The notes: generated by a model from the letters alone, not told the origin. Positions 1 to 7,181 are shown, counted from the stretch's first letter. The stretch is 9,480 bases of DNA from UBA8437 sp963578885 (GCA_963578885.1 CAUZEQ010000193.1:1-9480); one strand, 5' to 3'. Numbers and translations: made by a program.

Positions 1-2
1 TC

Positions 3-149
3 GAAGGGACACGGGTCAGTGACCGTGGAGTCGTACAACTGGTCCGGCTGCCCCACCTGATGTTTCTCTCGCTGCAATACGCCCCGGTCACAAGTCACAG
101 TGTCCGCGTCCTCAAGGGGGCTCACCCCGACGCAATGATCGTGCGCTAA
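3..149 (+). CDS. C-terminal end of a leucine-rich-repeat protein (partial)
   Basis: This frame is open from the left edge to a TAA at 147-149, giving 48 codons without a start, so the gene begins outside the window. The translation contains TRVSDRGVVQLVRLPHL and then LMFLSLQYAPVTS. This matches the L..L..L.L....VTD.GV..L rhythm of the RNI-like leucine-rich repeats that are abundant in Planctomycetota. The tail LKGAHPDAMIVR resembles the usual last half-repeat of such proteins (LK.A.P...I). About two repeats are visible. Function cannot be told from this piece; such repeats usually serve protein binding. No T-rich terminator hairpin is obvious after the stop. The call rests on pattern recognition of a short fragment. 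Confidence 0.6.
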   Translation, partial: EGTRVSDRGVVQLVRLPHLMFLSLQYAPVTSHSVRVLKGAHPDAMIVR

Positions 150-172
150 CCTCACCGCGGGGTTCTTTCGGT

Positions 173-201
173 TTGCCAACGGCGACCTCTCGACATAGGA
201 T
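173..201 (+). promoter_or_regulatory. Sigma-70-like promoter for the isomerase-like gene
   Basis: TTGCCA at 173-178 matches the -35 consensus at 5 of 6 bases. TAGGAT at 196-201 matches the -10 at 4 of 6, including the conserved first, second and last positions. The spacer is exactly 17 bases. Transcription would start near 208, leaving a leader of about 60 bases to the GTG at 268 or 171 bases to the GTG at 379. It lies in the gap after the preceding stop codon at 149. The -10 sits inside a perfect inverted repeat (191-205). Confidence 0.5.
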
Positions 202-205
202 GTCG
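191..205. promoter_or_regulatory. Perfect inverted repeat over the -10 (possible operator)
   Basis: CGACAT-AGG-ATGTCG is a perfect 6+3+6 inverted repeat that covers the whole putative -10 hexamer at 196-201. A second, wider pair, GGCGAC (181-186) with GTCGCC (202-207), shares its right arm. A dimeric repressor bound here would block RNA polymerase. No regulator gene is visible nearby, so the operator role is inferred from position and symmetry alone. Confidence 0.35.
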
Positions 206-267
206 CCGGTCATCAACACCCCCATTCACCGCGACCGGCTGGGGTCGCCTTCGAGTCGAGACGCCTG

Positions 268-1212
268 GTGTCAAGTCGGACCACCCTCTCCTGGAATTCC
301 CGCCACCAGCTCACCCAAACCTACCAGCAATCGACACCAAAGCAGCCTCTGCCACCCCGGCAGGTCCAGGTCCCCTCGGTGCGGTTCTCGGCCAACGGCC
401 TGACCACGCTGCACTGGGACCTGCTGCAGGATGTCTGCGGTTGCCGCGACGCCGAAATCGACTCGATCGGACTCTGGCGACCCAAGGTCTTGGAGTTCGG
501 TGAGGAGCGGGCGATCGAGCTGCTGCGGGACTCCTCGCTGGACGTCTCGAGTGTCTCCTTTGTTGGCGGCTTCACCGGCGGCAACGGGCATGGCTTCCGC
601 GACGCGATCTGGGACGCTCGAGAGGCGATCCGCTTTGCGGGTGCCGTCGGAGCCGACAGCGTCGTGGTGCTCAGCGGCGGCCGCAGCTCCCATACGCTCA
701 ACCACGCCCGCCGCCTGGTGCTCGATGCACTCAGAGAGCTCGCCGATGACGCCGACGAGGCCGGTGTCGACCTGGCCCTGCAGCCGATGCACCCGATGTT
801 CGCCGCCGACTGGACCTTCCTCTCGGGCCTCGACGAAACGATCGACATCCTGGCCATGGCCAGCCATCCCCGCATCAAGCTGGCCTTCGATATCTACCAC
901 CTCTGGCAGGAACCGGACCTGCAGGCCCGGCTGCCGGAGCTGGTCCCGCTGCTGGGGATTGTCCAACTCTCCGACTGGCGCGAACCGCCCCGGTCCTGCC
1001 AGGACCGCCTGTTGCCCGGCGACGGGATGATCCCCTTGAAGGGGATCATCGAGAGCCTGGTTCGAGGCGGATACCGGGGGCACTTCGACCTGCAGGTATG
1101 GTCAGAAGAGACCTGGAACAGTGACTACCTCGAACTGCTGATCCGCGCCCGCCAGCAGTTCGAAGCTCTGTTGCCGCGGATTCCCGTGGCCGCCGTAGAA
1201 CCGGCTCGCTGA
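268..1212 (+). CDS. Sugar phosphate isomerase/epimerase-like TIM-barrel protein
   Basis: The protein has 314 residues from GTG 268, or 277 from the in-frame GTG at 379. Family resemblance begins at VRFSANGLTTLHWDL (residue 38 on), and residues 1-37 look like unconserved Gln/Pro/Thr-rich sequence, so GTG 379 may be the true start. Neither start has a good Shine-Dalgarno. Recognisable blocks are IGLWRPKVLEFGEERAIELL, the SFVGGFTGG turn, LQPMHPMFAADWTFL (about 171-185), FDIYHLWQ (about 207-214), VQLSD (232-236) and a C-terminal FDLQVWSEE. This is the xylose-isomerase-like (AP endonuclease 2) barrel family that interconverts sugars or sugar derivatives with a divalent metal. The two expected metal-ligand glutamates (LEPMHP and the late FD.E block) are both glutamine here (Q172, Q276), while D208 is kept. 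The reaction and substrate are unknown, and catalysis by the standard mechanism is doubtful. The gene appears monocistronic with its own promoter. Confidence 0.8.
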   Translation: MSSRTTLSWNSRHQLTQTYQQSTPKQPLPPRQVQVPSVRFSANGLTTLHWDLLQDVCGCRDAEIDSIGLWRPKVLEFGEERAIELLRDSSLDVSSVSFVGGFTGGNGHGFRDAIWDAREAIRFAGAVGADSVVVLSGGRSSHTLNHARRLVLDALRELADDADEAGVDLALQPMHPMFAADWTFLSGLDETIDILAMASHPRIKLAFDIYHLWQEPDLQARLPELVPLLGIVQLSDWREPPRSCQDRLLPGDGMIPLKGIIESLVRGGYRGHFDLQVWSEETWNSDYLELLIRARQQFEALLPRIPVAAVEPAR

Positions 1213-1299
1213 TCCCCTCCGACGGATTCCTCGATCCGCTCCGCTGCTGCGACGACTCGGCATCGAGCTGCCAGTTGATCGCCGAGGCCGATCGGCTGG

Positions 1300-1328
1300 T
1301 CGACACTCGCTGTGATGACGGCTAGCAT
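1300..1328 (+). promoter_or_regulatory. Sigma-70-like promoter for the hydrolase-fold/PIG-L/PP2C unit
   Basis: TCGACA at 1300-1305 matches the -35 consensus at 5 of 6 bases. TAGCAT at 1323-1328 matches the -10 at 4 of 6, with a 17-base spacer. Transcription would begin around 1334, only about 12 bases ahead of the ATG at 1346, so the leader would be very short. The architecture (5/6, N17, TA..AT) is the same as the promoter at 173-201, which strengthens both calls. Confidence 0.5.
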
Positions 1329-1345
1329 AGCCGCGTGAACCCAGC

Positions 1346-2293
1346 ATGGCCTCTCAATCCCCAACCGCACCCTCCGACTGCCCCACACCGCTCGCCTGGC
1401 AGCAAGTGCTGGAGGCCTTCGACGAGCAATCCACGTCATGGGAGCTCGACTCGCAGAGGGGGCCCATCGCCGGCCGGTCGATCGGCAGCGGTCCCGCCCT
1501 GGTGTTTCTCAACCCGTTGCTCGGCAACTGGCGTCTGATGGCGCTGTCTGCCTGGTTGCTGCGTGACCAGTTTCACTGCGTGCTGTTCGACGATTCGAGC
1601 CTGCTGGCCAGGCGGCCTCGGATCGCACCGGGCAGCGTCGACGACCTGGTCGAGGATCTCTGGAGCGTCCACGAGGAACTCGGCCTGCAGCAGCTGATCC
1701 TGCTGGGAACCGGGTTGGGCAGCGGCGTGGGCCTGGCGGCCCTGGGCGAGCACGACGGCCGGATCGCCGCTGCGGTGCTGCAGGGTCCCCTGCTACAAAC
1801 ACACCTGACTTCAGCCGAAGACTGGCTGGCTGTGCTCGGCAGCCACCTGCCCGGTCGACTCAGGCACGTACCCGGCTTCCGCAGCCTGATGGTCCACAAC
1901 CACAAGCCGTGGTTTCCCCCGTACGACGAAACGCGGCTGGCATTCGCAATCGAGGTCACCGGCGCGGTCCCGCTGCGGACCGCCGCACGTCGCGCCCGCC
2001 GACTCGATCGGCTCGACCTCGGCGGTTGCCTCGAACAACTGGCCCAAAGCCGGTCGGTCCCGCCGCTGTTGTTGATCGTCCCCGAATCACTCTACGACCC
2101 GTCTCAGCCCAGCCACTCCCCGGCCACCGCAGAAATCACCGCGCGGCTGCCCGCGGTCCGCGTCGAGGCTCTTGCCGGCTGCGGACCTCTGGGCTGCTTG
2201 ACCCACCCCCACCGACTGACAAAACTAGTGCGATCGTTTCTCGATGAGATCCTCTCGGTACGCCTCCCGTCGCTGAGCGCCTCCGGCGACTGA
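1346..2293 (+). CDS. Alpha/beta-hydrolase-fold protein, probable pseudoenzyme
   Basis: The 315-residue soluble protein has the alpha/beta-hydrolase layout: a first core strand and turn (ALVFLNPLLGN, 51-61), CVLFDDSS (78-85), a helix and strand leading to an elbow (LILLGTGLGSGVGL, 117-130), a late strand LLLIVPESLYD (241-251) and a C-terminal helix LTKLVRSFLDEI (291-302). The catalytic features are missing. The usual HG oxyanion motif is N56-P57. The nucleophile elbow G-x-S-x-G reads G121-T-G123-L-G125, with no serine at its centre. The position of the catalytic His, normally GHxxxxE.P, is GPLGCLTHP with P281. D251 could be the remaining acid. The reading frame is intact with normal codon use, so this is not decay by frameshift. 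It is probably a binding or scaffold protein, or an enzyme using other residues. It is the first gene of a three-gene unit, and its stop lies 5 bases before the next ATG, suggesting translational coupling. Confidence 0.75.
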   Translation: MASQSPTAPSDCPTPLAWQQVLEAFDEQSTSWELDSQRGPIAGRSIGSGPALVFLNPLLGNWRLMALSAWLLRDQFHCVLFDDSSLLARRPRIAPGSVDDLVEDLWSVHEELGLQQLILLGTGLGSGVGLAALGEHDGRIAAAVLQGPLLQTHLTSAEDWLAVLGSHLPGRLRHVPGFRSLMVHNHKPWFPPYDETRLAFAIEVTGAVPLRTAARRARRLDRLDLGGCLEQLAQSRSVPPLLLIVPESLYDPSQPSHSPATAEITARLPAVRVEALAGCGPLGCLTHPHRLTKLVRSFLDEILSVRLPSLSASGD

Positions 2294-2298
2294 ACACC

Positions 2299-3075
2299 AT
2301 GTCCACCGACGACACCTCCCCACCGTCTGCTGCCCCCGCGCCGAACGCCTCTCCCGAGAGCCTCGACGTGATCGCTGTCGGCGCACATCCGGACGATGTC
2401 GAGATCGGCTGCGGAGGCACCCTGGCCCGGCTGGTGCAGCAGGGATACCAGGTCGGCATCGTCGACCTGACCGATGGAGAACCGACTCCGGGCAGCCCGT
2501 CGCCTGAAGTGCGATTGGCCGAAGCGGCCGAGGCGGCCCGGATCCTGGGTGTCCACCGCGTCACGCTCGACTTTCCCAACCGGCGGCTGTTCGACGGGTT
2601 CGAGGTACGAGTCGAACTGGCCAAGATCTTTCGCCGATTCCGGCCCCGGATCGTGATCGGACTCGACGGACCCACTCCGATGGCCTCGCCCGATCACGCC
2701 GAGGCCGCGAGGATCATCGACGCCGCGGTGTTCTACTCGAGACTCACGAAATGGGACGAGACCTTCGACGGCCTCGAGGTGCACACCGTCGAGCAGCAGG
2801 CCTGGTACTCACTCGCCTTCGCCTCACTCGAACCTCCACCAGGACCCGCTCGGTTTGTCGTGGATATTTCCGAGACACTCGAGATAAAATTGCAGTCGAT
2901 CCGGGCCTACCAAACCCAGTTCCCACCGGAAAAGGACCGGGTCTTCCGCCTGGTCGAGGGCCGGGCGGCACTGCATGGTGCGATCGCCGGATTCGCGGCC
3001 GGTGAACTGCTCAGCGGTGCACGCCCGCTGGGTGTCAAGGACCTCGTCGAATCGCTCTGCCCCCGACCCACCTGA
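2299..3075 (+). CDS. PIG-L family (BshB1-like) zinc deacetylase
   Basis: The 258-residue protein carries the LmbE/PIG-L signature GAHPDDVEIGCGG (28-40) after a Ser/Pro/Ala-rich start. H30 and D33 are the expected zinc ligands, with H133 in the TPMASPDH block (126-133) as the third and D32 as the likely catalytic base. The stretch GYQVGIVDLTDGEPT followed by the Glu/Ala-rich helix and ILGV is typical of the BshB1 branch, which deacetylates GlcNAc-malate in bacillithiol synthesis. Planctomycete relatives have the same TPMASPDH, AVFYSRLTKW and VDISETLE.KL blocks. They may act on another N-acetylglucosamine conjugate, and the bacillithiol partners BshA and BshC are not in the window, so no symbol is given. 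ATG 2299 is 5 bases after the upstream stop, indicating one transcript. All key residues are present. Confidence 0.85.
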   Translation: MSTDDTSPPSAAPAPNASPESLDVIAVGAHPDDVEIGCGGTLARLVQQGYQVGIVDLTDGEPTPGSPSPEVRLAEAAEAARILGVHRVTLDFPNRRLFDGFEVRVELAKIFRRFRPRIVIGLDGPTPMASPDHAEAARIIDAAVFYSRLTKWDETFDGLEVHTVEQQAWYSLAFASLEPPPGPARFVVDISETLEIKLQSIRAYQTQFPPEKDRVFRLVEGRAALHGAIAGFAAGELLSGARPLGVKDLVESLCPRPT

Positions 3076-3121
3076 ACCCCACAGCGTTTCCCAACAGCCC
3101 ACGTCCCTTTCGACACGCAAC

Positions 3122-3862
3122 ATGCCACGGGTCCACGTCGGTAGCCTGAGCATCACCGGAGACTTCCGGAGCAACAACGAGGATCGGTTCAGCGTCGATC
3201 CCGACGGCCGCTTCTTCCTCGTCGCCGACGGCATGGGAGGTCAGTCGGCCGGTGAACAGGCCAGCGAAATGGCGATCGAACTGATCGTCAAACAACTCGT
3301 GGCACAACTCGACTTCGACGAGTCCTCCCAGGAAACCGTCATCGAGACGATCGACACGATCGTGGCCTTTGCCAACACCGAGATCATTGCCCTGGCGCAG
3401 CTCGAACCCCGCTTCCACAACATGGGGACCACGCTCGTGTTCGTCGTCGCCGCCGCAGGTCAGTTCTATGCCGGAGGCATCGGGGACAGCCGCGTCTACC
3501 GGCTCCGCAACGGCGACTTCGAACAACTCACTACAGACCACTCGCTGACCCAGGCCCTCGTCGACGCCCAGACGATCAGCCCCGAGGAGGCCATCACGCA
3601 CCGTTACCGCAACGTGCTCTACCGCTACCTCGGATCGAAGGAGGGAGGCGAAGGGACCTCGCCGGCGGTCTTCGAACCGGCAACCGGTGACCGCTACCTG
3701 CTCTGCACCGATGGGGTCACGGATGGAGTCGATGACCTGACACTCGAGGGGTTGCTCGCCGTTGGCGACGATCCGCAACCGATCGCCGCAGCGGTCGTCG
3801 AGGCGGCCGTCGAGGGCGGTTCCAAGGACAACATCACCACCGTCATCCTGCTGCTCGAATAG
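3122..3862 (+). CDS. PP2C-type (PPM) protein serine/threonine phosphatase
   Basis: From ATG 3122 the protein has 246 residues, the usual length of a free-standing bacterial PP2C domain. Motifs appear in order: FRSNNEDRF (15-23), LVADGMGGQSAGEQAS (33-48) with metal-binding D36, GTTL and then GIGDSRVY, CTDGVTDG around D197, and SKDNIT with D236 near the end. These are the metal-coordinating acidic residues of the Mn/Mg-dependent phosphatases that remove phosphate from Ser/Thr on proteins, often opposing a Hanks-type kinase. No kinase is in the window. There is no signal peptide or membrane segment, so it is cytosolic. The frame stays open back to 2975, but that extension would overlap the end of the PIG-L gene by about 100 bases and precedes the first conserved residues, so it is rejected. 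It follows the deacetylase gene by 46 bases and is probably cotranscribed. No Shine-Dalgarno is seen. Confidence 0.9.
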   Translation: MPRVHVGSLSITGDFRSNNEDRFSVDPDGRFFLVADGMGGQSAGEQASEMAIELIVKQLVAQLDFDESSQETVIETIDTIVAFANTEIIALAQLEPRFHNMGTTLVFVVAAAGQFYAGGIGDSRVYRLRNGDFEQLTTDHSLTQALVDAQTISPEEAITHRYRNVLYRYLGSKEGGEGTSPAVFEPATGDRYLLCTDGVTDGVDDLTLEGLLAVGDDPQPIAAAVVEAAVEGGSKDNITTVILLLE

Positions 3863-3977
3863 CCCAGACCCCACACGGGCACCTGAGAACCGCTGCAACC
3901 GGCACCACCCCGCCCAGTCCCCAGGTCGCCGCTCTCAAAATCCGCATGCCACCGGTGCAGTCGGTCCCCGCGTGGGT

Positions 3978-3983
3978 TAGACT
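3978..3983 (+). promoter_or_regulatory. Possible -10 element of the metalloprotease promoter
   Basis: TAGACT in the context GTGGGTTAGACTGCAAAG has the conserved TA...T of a -10 box. The 220-base gap between the PP2C stop and the metalloprotease start suggests a promoter here. The -35 region 17 bases upstream (GTGCAG) is poor. The same hexamer occurs on the minus strand ahead of aroH. Confidence 0.3.
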
Positions 3984-3998
3984 GCAAAGATGGAGACA

Positions 3999-4016
3999 CT
4001 GGGAGTTATTTCCCGG
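3999..4016 (+). other. Small hairpin in the metalloprotease leader
   Basis: CTGGGA and TCCCGG pair over 6 bases (one G-U wobble) around the six-base loop GTTATT. If transcription starts near 3990, the hairpin forms close to the 5' end of the mRNA, about 65 bases before the start codon. It could protect the messenger end. No T-run follows, so it is not a terminator. Confidence 0.25.
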
Positions 4017-4069
4017 TTGTAACGAATCACTCGTCGCGGGCCGGCCCGTGACGTGAGTCCCGGCATGCT

Positions 4070-4075
4070 GAGGAA
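4070..4075 (+). promoter_or_regulatory. Shine-Dalgarno that decides the metalloprotease start
   Basis: GAGGAA lies 7 bases before ATG 4083. It favours that codon over the in-frame GTG at 4053 and ATG at 4065, and it places the signal peptide right at the N-terminus. Confidence 0.6.
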
Positions 4076-4082
4076 TTCGAGA

Positions 4083-7000
4083 ATGCACCGTATCGCCTCG
4101 CTGATCGTCACGTCGCTGCTGTCGCTGGTCCTGGTCACTTCGGCCTTTGCCCAGGCACCGACGAAGTCCAGTTCGAGCCCCAGTGCCACCAAGAAGGCGG
4201 CCCCGCCTCGACCCGACTTTCCGCCGCATGCCGTGGTACTCAAGGACTTCACGAAAGTGGTCAGTGCCACCGACGTCACCCGCTCGCTCTTCACGCTCTA
4301 CCGGCGGAACAAGGACCAGCAGGTCTTCGCCGAGCTCCCCGCGGGCATCGGACCCTCGAAGAAGTACTACATCGCAATGACAGTCGCCAGCGGCGAACGC
4401 TTTGCCGGGCTGCAAGCCGGCGAGATGTATGTCTACTTCCGCCGCTACAACAAGAGCCTGGCCCTGATCGAACCCAACGTGGGGATCCGCAGTACCGGCG
4501 ACCGGCACAGCAAGGCGAGTGTCCCGCGGCTGTTCACCGACCGGGTGGTGATGGAGATCCCCATCGTCACGATCGGCCCCTCGGGGGGTCCGGTGATCGA
4601 CATCGACGCATTGCTCGTCGGAGGCGCCTCGAGGTTCTTCGGCAGCACGGCCCGCTCGACCACCCCACGACTGTTCTCGATCAAGAAGTGCAAGGCCTTT
4701 CGCGACAACGTCGAGCTGGCCTTCGAATTGCCCACCTCCGGCGGACGACTCAAGACCCTGCACTACTCGATCAGCAAGATGGGCTCCTCGCCCGGCTACA
4801 AGCCCCGCAAGGCTGACGAGCGGGTGGGGTTCTTCACCACCACCTACCGCGACCTCGGCAAGTACCGCGACGACGAGGTACAGGTCCGCTTCATCAACCG
4901 CTGGCATCTCGAAAAAGACGACCCGTCACTGAAGATCAGCCCGCCGAAAAACCCGATCACGTTCTACATCGAACACACCACTCCGGTCCGATACCGACGC
5001 TGGGTGGAAAAGGGAGTGCTGTACTGGAACAGGGCCTTCGAAAATGTCGGCATCTCCAACGCGATCCGGGTCGAGTTCCAGAACGCCCGCACCGGGCGGC
5101 ACATGGAGAAGGACCCCGAGGACGTGAGGTGGAACTTCATCCGCTGGCTCAACAACGACGTCGGCACCGCGATCGGACCCAGCCGGGTCAATCCGCTCAC
5201 CGGAGAAATCCTCGACGCCGATATCATCCTCACCGACGGTTGGATCCGCCACTACTGGATGCAATTCAACGAATTGCTGCCCAAGGCGGCGATGCAGGGG
5301 ATGAGCCCCGAAACGCTGGTCTGGTTGGCCGAACACCCCAGCTGGGACCCCAGGATCCGGCTCGCCAACCCCTCGAATCGCGCCGAAATCCGCCGGCAGG
5401 TCGCTCGTCAGGCCCTCGCCCCCTACGCCGGTCACCCGCTGGCCCAGGTCGACAACCGCTTCATCGGTGACGATCTGTTCGACGGACTCGTCGGACGCAC
5501 CAGCCAGGTCAACGGACTCTGCCTGGCAGCCGAGGGCAAGGCCTTCGACCTGGCCCTGATGAAAATGCACATCGACATCCTCGCCTCACTCGATGACGAC
5601 GACGACGAGAAGAAGAAGGACGCAGACAAGAAGGACGCGGATAAGAAGAAAGCCGCCGACAAGAAGAAAGCTGCTGACAAGAAGAAAGCTGCTGACAAGA
5701 AGAAAGCCGCCGACAAGAAGGACAAGCCCGCGGTAGCCAAGAAGAAGCCGGTCACCTTGATCGACGGGATCCCCGAGTGGTTTGTCGGCCCGTTGCTCGC
5801 CGAATTGGTCGCGCACGAAGTCGGACACACCCTCGGACTCAGGCACAACTTCAAGTCGAGCAGCATCTATTCGCTCGAGGAGATCAACAACGGATCGCTC
5901 AAGGGCAAGAAGGCGTTCGCCGGATCGGTGATGGACTACATCCCGATCAACATGAGTGCACGGATGGGCAAGGACCCGCAGAAGGGCGATCACACGATGA
6001 TCGACATCGGCCCCTACGACATGTGGGCCATCGAGTACGGCTACACCTTCTCGAGCGACCTCAAGAAGATCCTCTCGAGAGTCGCCGAACCCCAACTGGC
6101 CTACGCGACCGACGAGGACACCGGCGGCCCCGATCCGTTGGCCCGCCGCTACGACTTCAGCAAGAACCCGCTCGACTACGCCAAGGCCCAGCTGGAACTG
6201 GTGCAGTACCACCGGGGTCGGCTGCTCGAGAAGTTCGTCAAGGACGGTGACAGCTGGTCGAAGGCCCGGCGTGGGTACGAGTTGACTCTGTCGCTGCAGA
6301 TGCGGTCGATCAGCATGATGGCCAACTGGATCGGCGGAGCCCACGTCAACCGCGACCGTAAGGGCGACAAGGACGGACGGGCACCAATCTCGGTCGTCTC
6401 GGCCAAACTGCAGAACGAGGCGTTGAAGTTCGTGATCGAGTCGACCTTCCATGACAAGGCCTATGGACTCTCCACCGAGCTGCTCCGCCACATGACCGTC
6501 GACAAGTGGATCGACGGTGCCAACGGGTTCTCGCGGGCGATGAACAGTGAACCGGCCTGGCCGGTCCACGACAAGATCATGGGCGTGCAGGCCTCGACCC
6601 TGACCATGCTGATGAATCCCACCACCCTGACTCGGACCTACGACAACGAGTTCCGAGTTCCGGCCGACCAGGCGGCCTTGACCCTGCCCGACTTGCTCAA
6701 GGCACTCAGCACCGAGATCTGGTCCGAACTCGGGCAGAAGCCGGCCGAAGGAGCCACGGCCCGCAAGCCGCTGATCTCCAGCCTGCGACGCAACCTGCAG
6801 CAGGAACACATCGACCGCCTGATCACGCTCAGCCTGCCAGGCAACGGCTCCGGCGCCGCCTACAAGGCGGTCGCCCTGCTGACCCGGCAGGAACTGGTCG
6901 AAATCCGCGACCGGGTCGCCAAGGCGTCCAAGGACTGGGGCAACAAGGCCGATCCTTACACCAGGGCCCACCTCGGACGCATCAACGACCAGCTCACCAA

Positions 7001-7115
7001 GGTGCTCGACGCCCAGATGATCTACAACGCCAGGGACATCGGCGGCCGCTCGTCGCGGCCCTCGCTGTTCTTCAACCCGACGAACTCGCAGTTCGCACCA
7101 CCAGCTCGACGCTGA
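4083..7115 (+). CDS. Secreted zinc metalloprotease (DUF5117/DUF4953 type, metzincin-like)
   Basis: From ATG 4083 the protein has 1010 residues. Residues 1-24 form a signal peptide (MHRIASLIVTSLLSLVLVTS, then AFA before Gln), so it is exported. The N-terminal part (about 50-180) fits the DUF5117 type (FTLYRRNKDQQVFAELP, YYIAMTV). The middle contains DADIILTDGWIRHYW. The catalytic helix is H578-E-V-G-H582-T-L-G-L-R-H588, a full HExxHxxGxxH metzincin zinc site with E579 as the base. SVMDY around M617 is the likely Met-turn. A helical C-terminal region of about 390 residues follows, ending SQFAPPARR. A low-complexity Asp/Lys/Ala insert (about 504-556) sits just before the catalytic helix. All zinc ligands are present, so it should be active, probably in the periplasm or outside. 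The substrate is unknown. The start is set by a good Shine-Dalgarno. The next gene is 66 bases downstream on the same strand. Confidence 0.88.
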   Translation: MHRIASLIVTSLLSLVLVTSAFAQAPTKSSSSPSATKKAAPPRPDFPPHAVVLKDFTKVVSATDVTRSLFTLYRRNKDQQVFAELPAGIGPSKKYYIAMTVASGERFAGLQAGEMYVYFRRYNKSLALIEPNVGIRSTGDRHSKASVPRLFTDRVVMEIPIVTIGPSGGPVIDIDALLVGGASRFFGSTARSTTPRLFSIKKCKAFRDNVELAFELPTSGGRLKTLHYSISKMGSSPGYKPRKADERVGFFTTTYRDLGKYRDDEVQVRFINRWHLEKDDPSLKISPPKNPITFYIEHTTPVRYRRWVEKGVLYWNRAFENVGISNAIRVEFQNARTGRHMEKDPEDVRWNFIRWLNNDVGTAIGPSRVNPLTGEILDADIILTDGWIRHYWMQFNELLPKAAMQGMSPETLVWLAEHPSWDPRIRLANPSNRAEIRRQVARQALAPYAGHPLAQVDNRFIGDDLFDGLVGRTSQVNGLCLAAEGKAFDLALMKMHIDILASLDDDDDEKKKDADKKDADKKKAADKKKAADKKKAADKKKAADKKDKPAVAKKKPVTLIDGIPEWFVGPLLAELVAHEVGHTLGLRHNFKSSSIYSLEEINNGSLKGKKAFAGSVMDYIPINMSARMGKDPQKGDHTMIDIGPYDMWAIEYGYTFSSDLKKILSRVAEPQLAYATDEDTGGPDPLARRYDFSKNPLDYAKAQLELVQYHRGRLLEKFVKDGDSWSKARRGYELTLSLQMRSISMMANWIGGAHVNRDRKGDKDGRAPISVVSAKLQNEALKFVIESTFHDKAYGLSTELLRHMTVDKWIDGANGFSRAMNSEPAWPVHDKIMGVQASTLTMLMNPTTLTRTYDNEFRVPADQAALTLPDLLKALSTEIWSELGQKPAEGATARKPLISSLRRNLQQEHIDRLITLSLPGNGSGAAYKAVALLTRQELVEIRDRVAKASKDWGNKADPYTRAHLGRINDQLTKVLDAQMIYNARDIGGRSSRPSLFFNPTNSQFAPPARR
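5592..5750 (+). repeat. Lys/Asp/Ala-rich coding repeat with 18-base units
   Basis: This codes for a Asp-run, two D-A-D-K-K units, four A-A-D-K-K-K units and a closing Lys-rich stretch, all inside the metalloprotease gene. The 18-base units alternate GCCGCC and GCTGCT for the Ala pair but keep GACAAGAAGAAA, so the array has grown by recent duplication. Unit length is a multiple of three, so copy changes keep the frame. The segment should be a charged surface loop or helix. Confidence 0.85.
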
Positions 7116-7140
7116 CCCGCTCGACCACAAACCGCACCAC

Positions 7141-7180
7141 CCGACACCACCCGACACCACCCGACACCACCCGACACCGC
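7141..7180 (+). repeat. 10-base tandem repeat directly before the membrane-protein start
   Basis: CCGACACCAC is repeated three times exactly, followed by a fourth copy with one mismatch ending one base before ATG 7182. A poorer copy (ACCGCACCAC) precedes it at 7131-7140. It fills most of the 66-base gap after the metalloprotease stop and occupies the place where a Shine-Dalgarno would be; none is visible. Copy-number change would alter the distance between the two genes. Confidence 0.9.
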
Positions 7181-7181
7181 A

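Noticed and set aside
1223..1238. CGGAT/ATCCG hairpin after the isomerase-like gene as a terminator
   Set aside because: It has only five base pairs and no following T-run.
2975..3121. N-terminal extension of the PP2C protein
   Set aside because: It would overlap the PIG-L coding region and adds 49 residues with no family similarity. ATG 3122 begins just before the first motif.
3843..4907. 354-codon minus-strand open frame
   Set aside because: It spans the gap and the start of the metalloprotease on the opposite strand and shows no recognisable domain.
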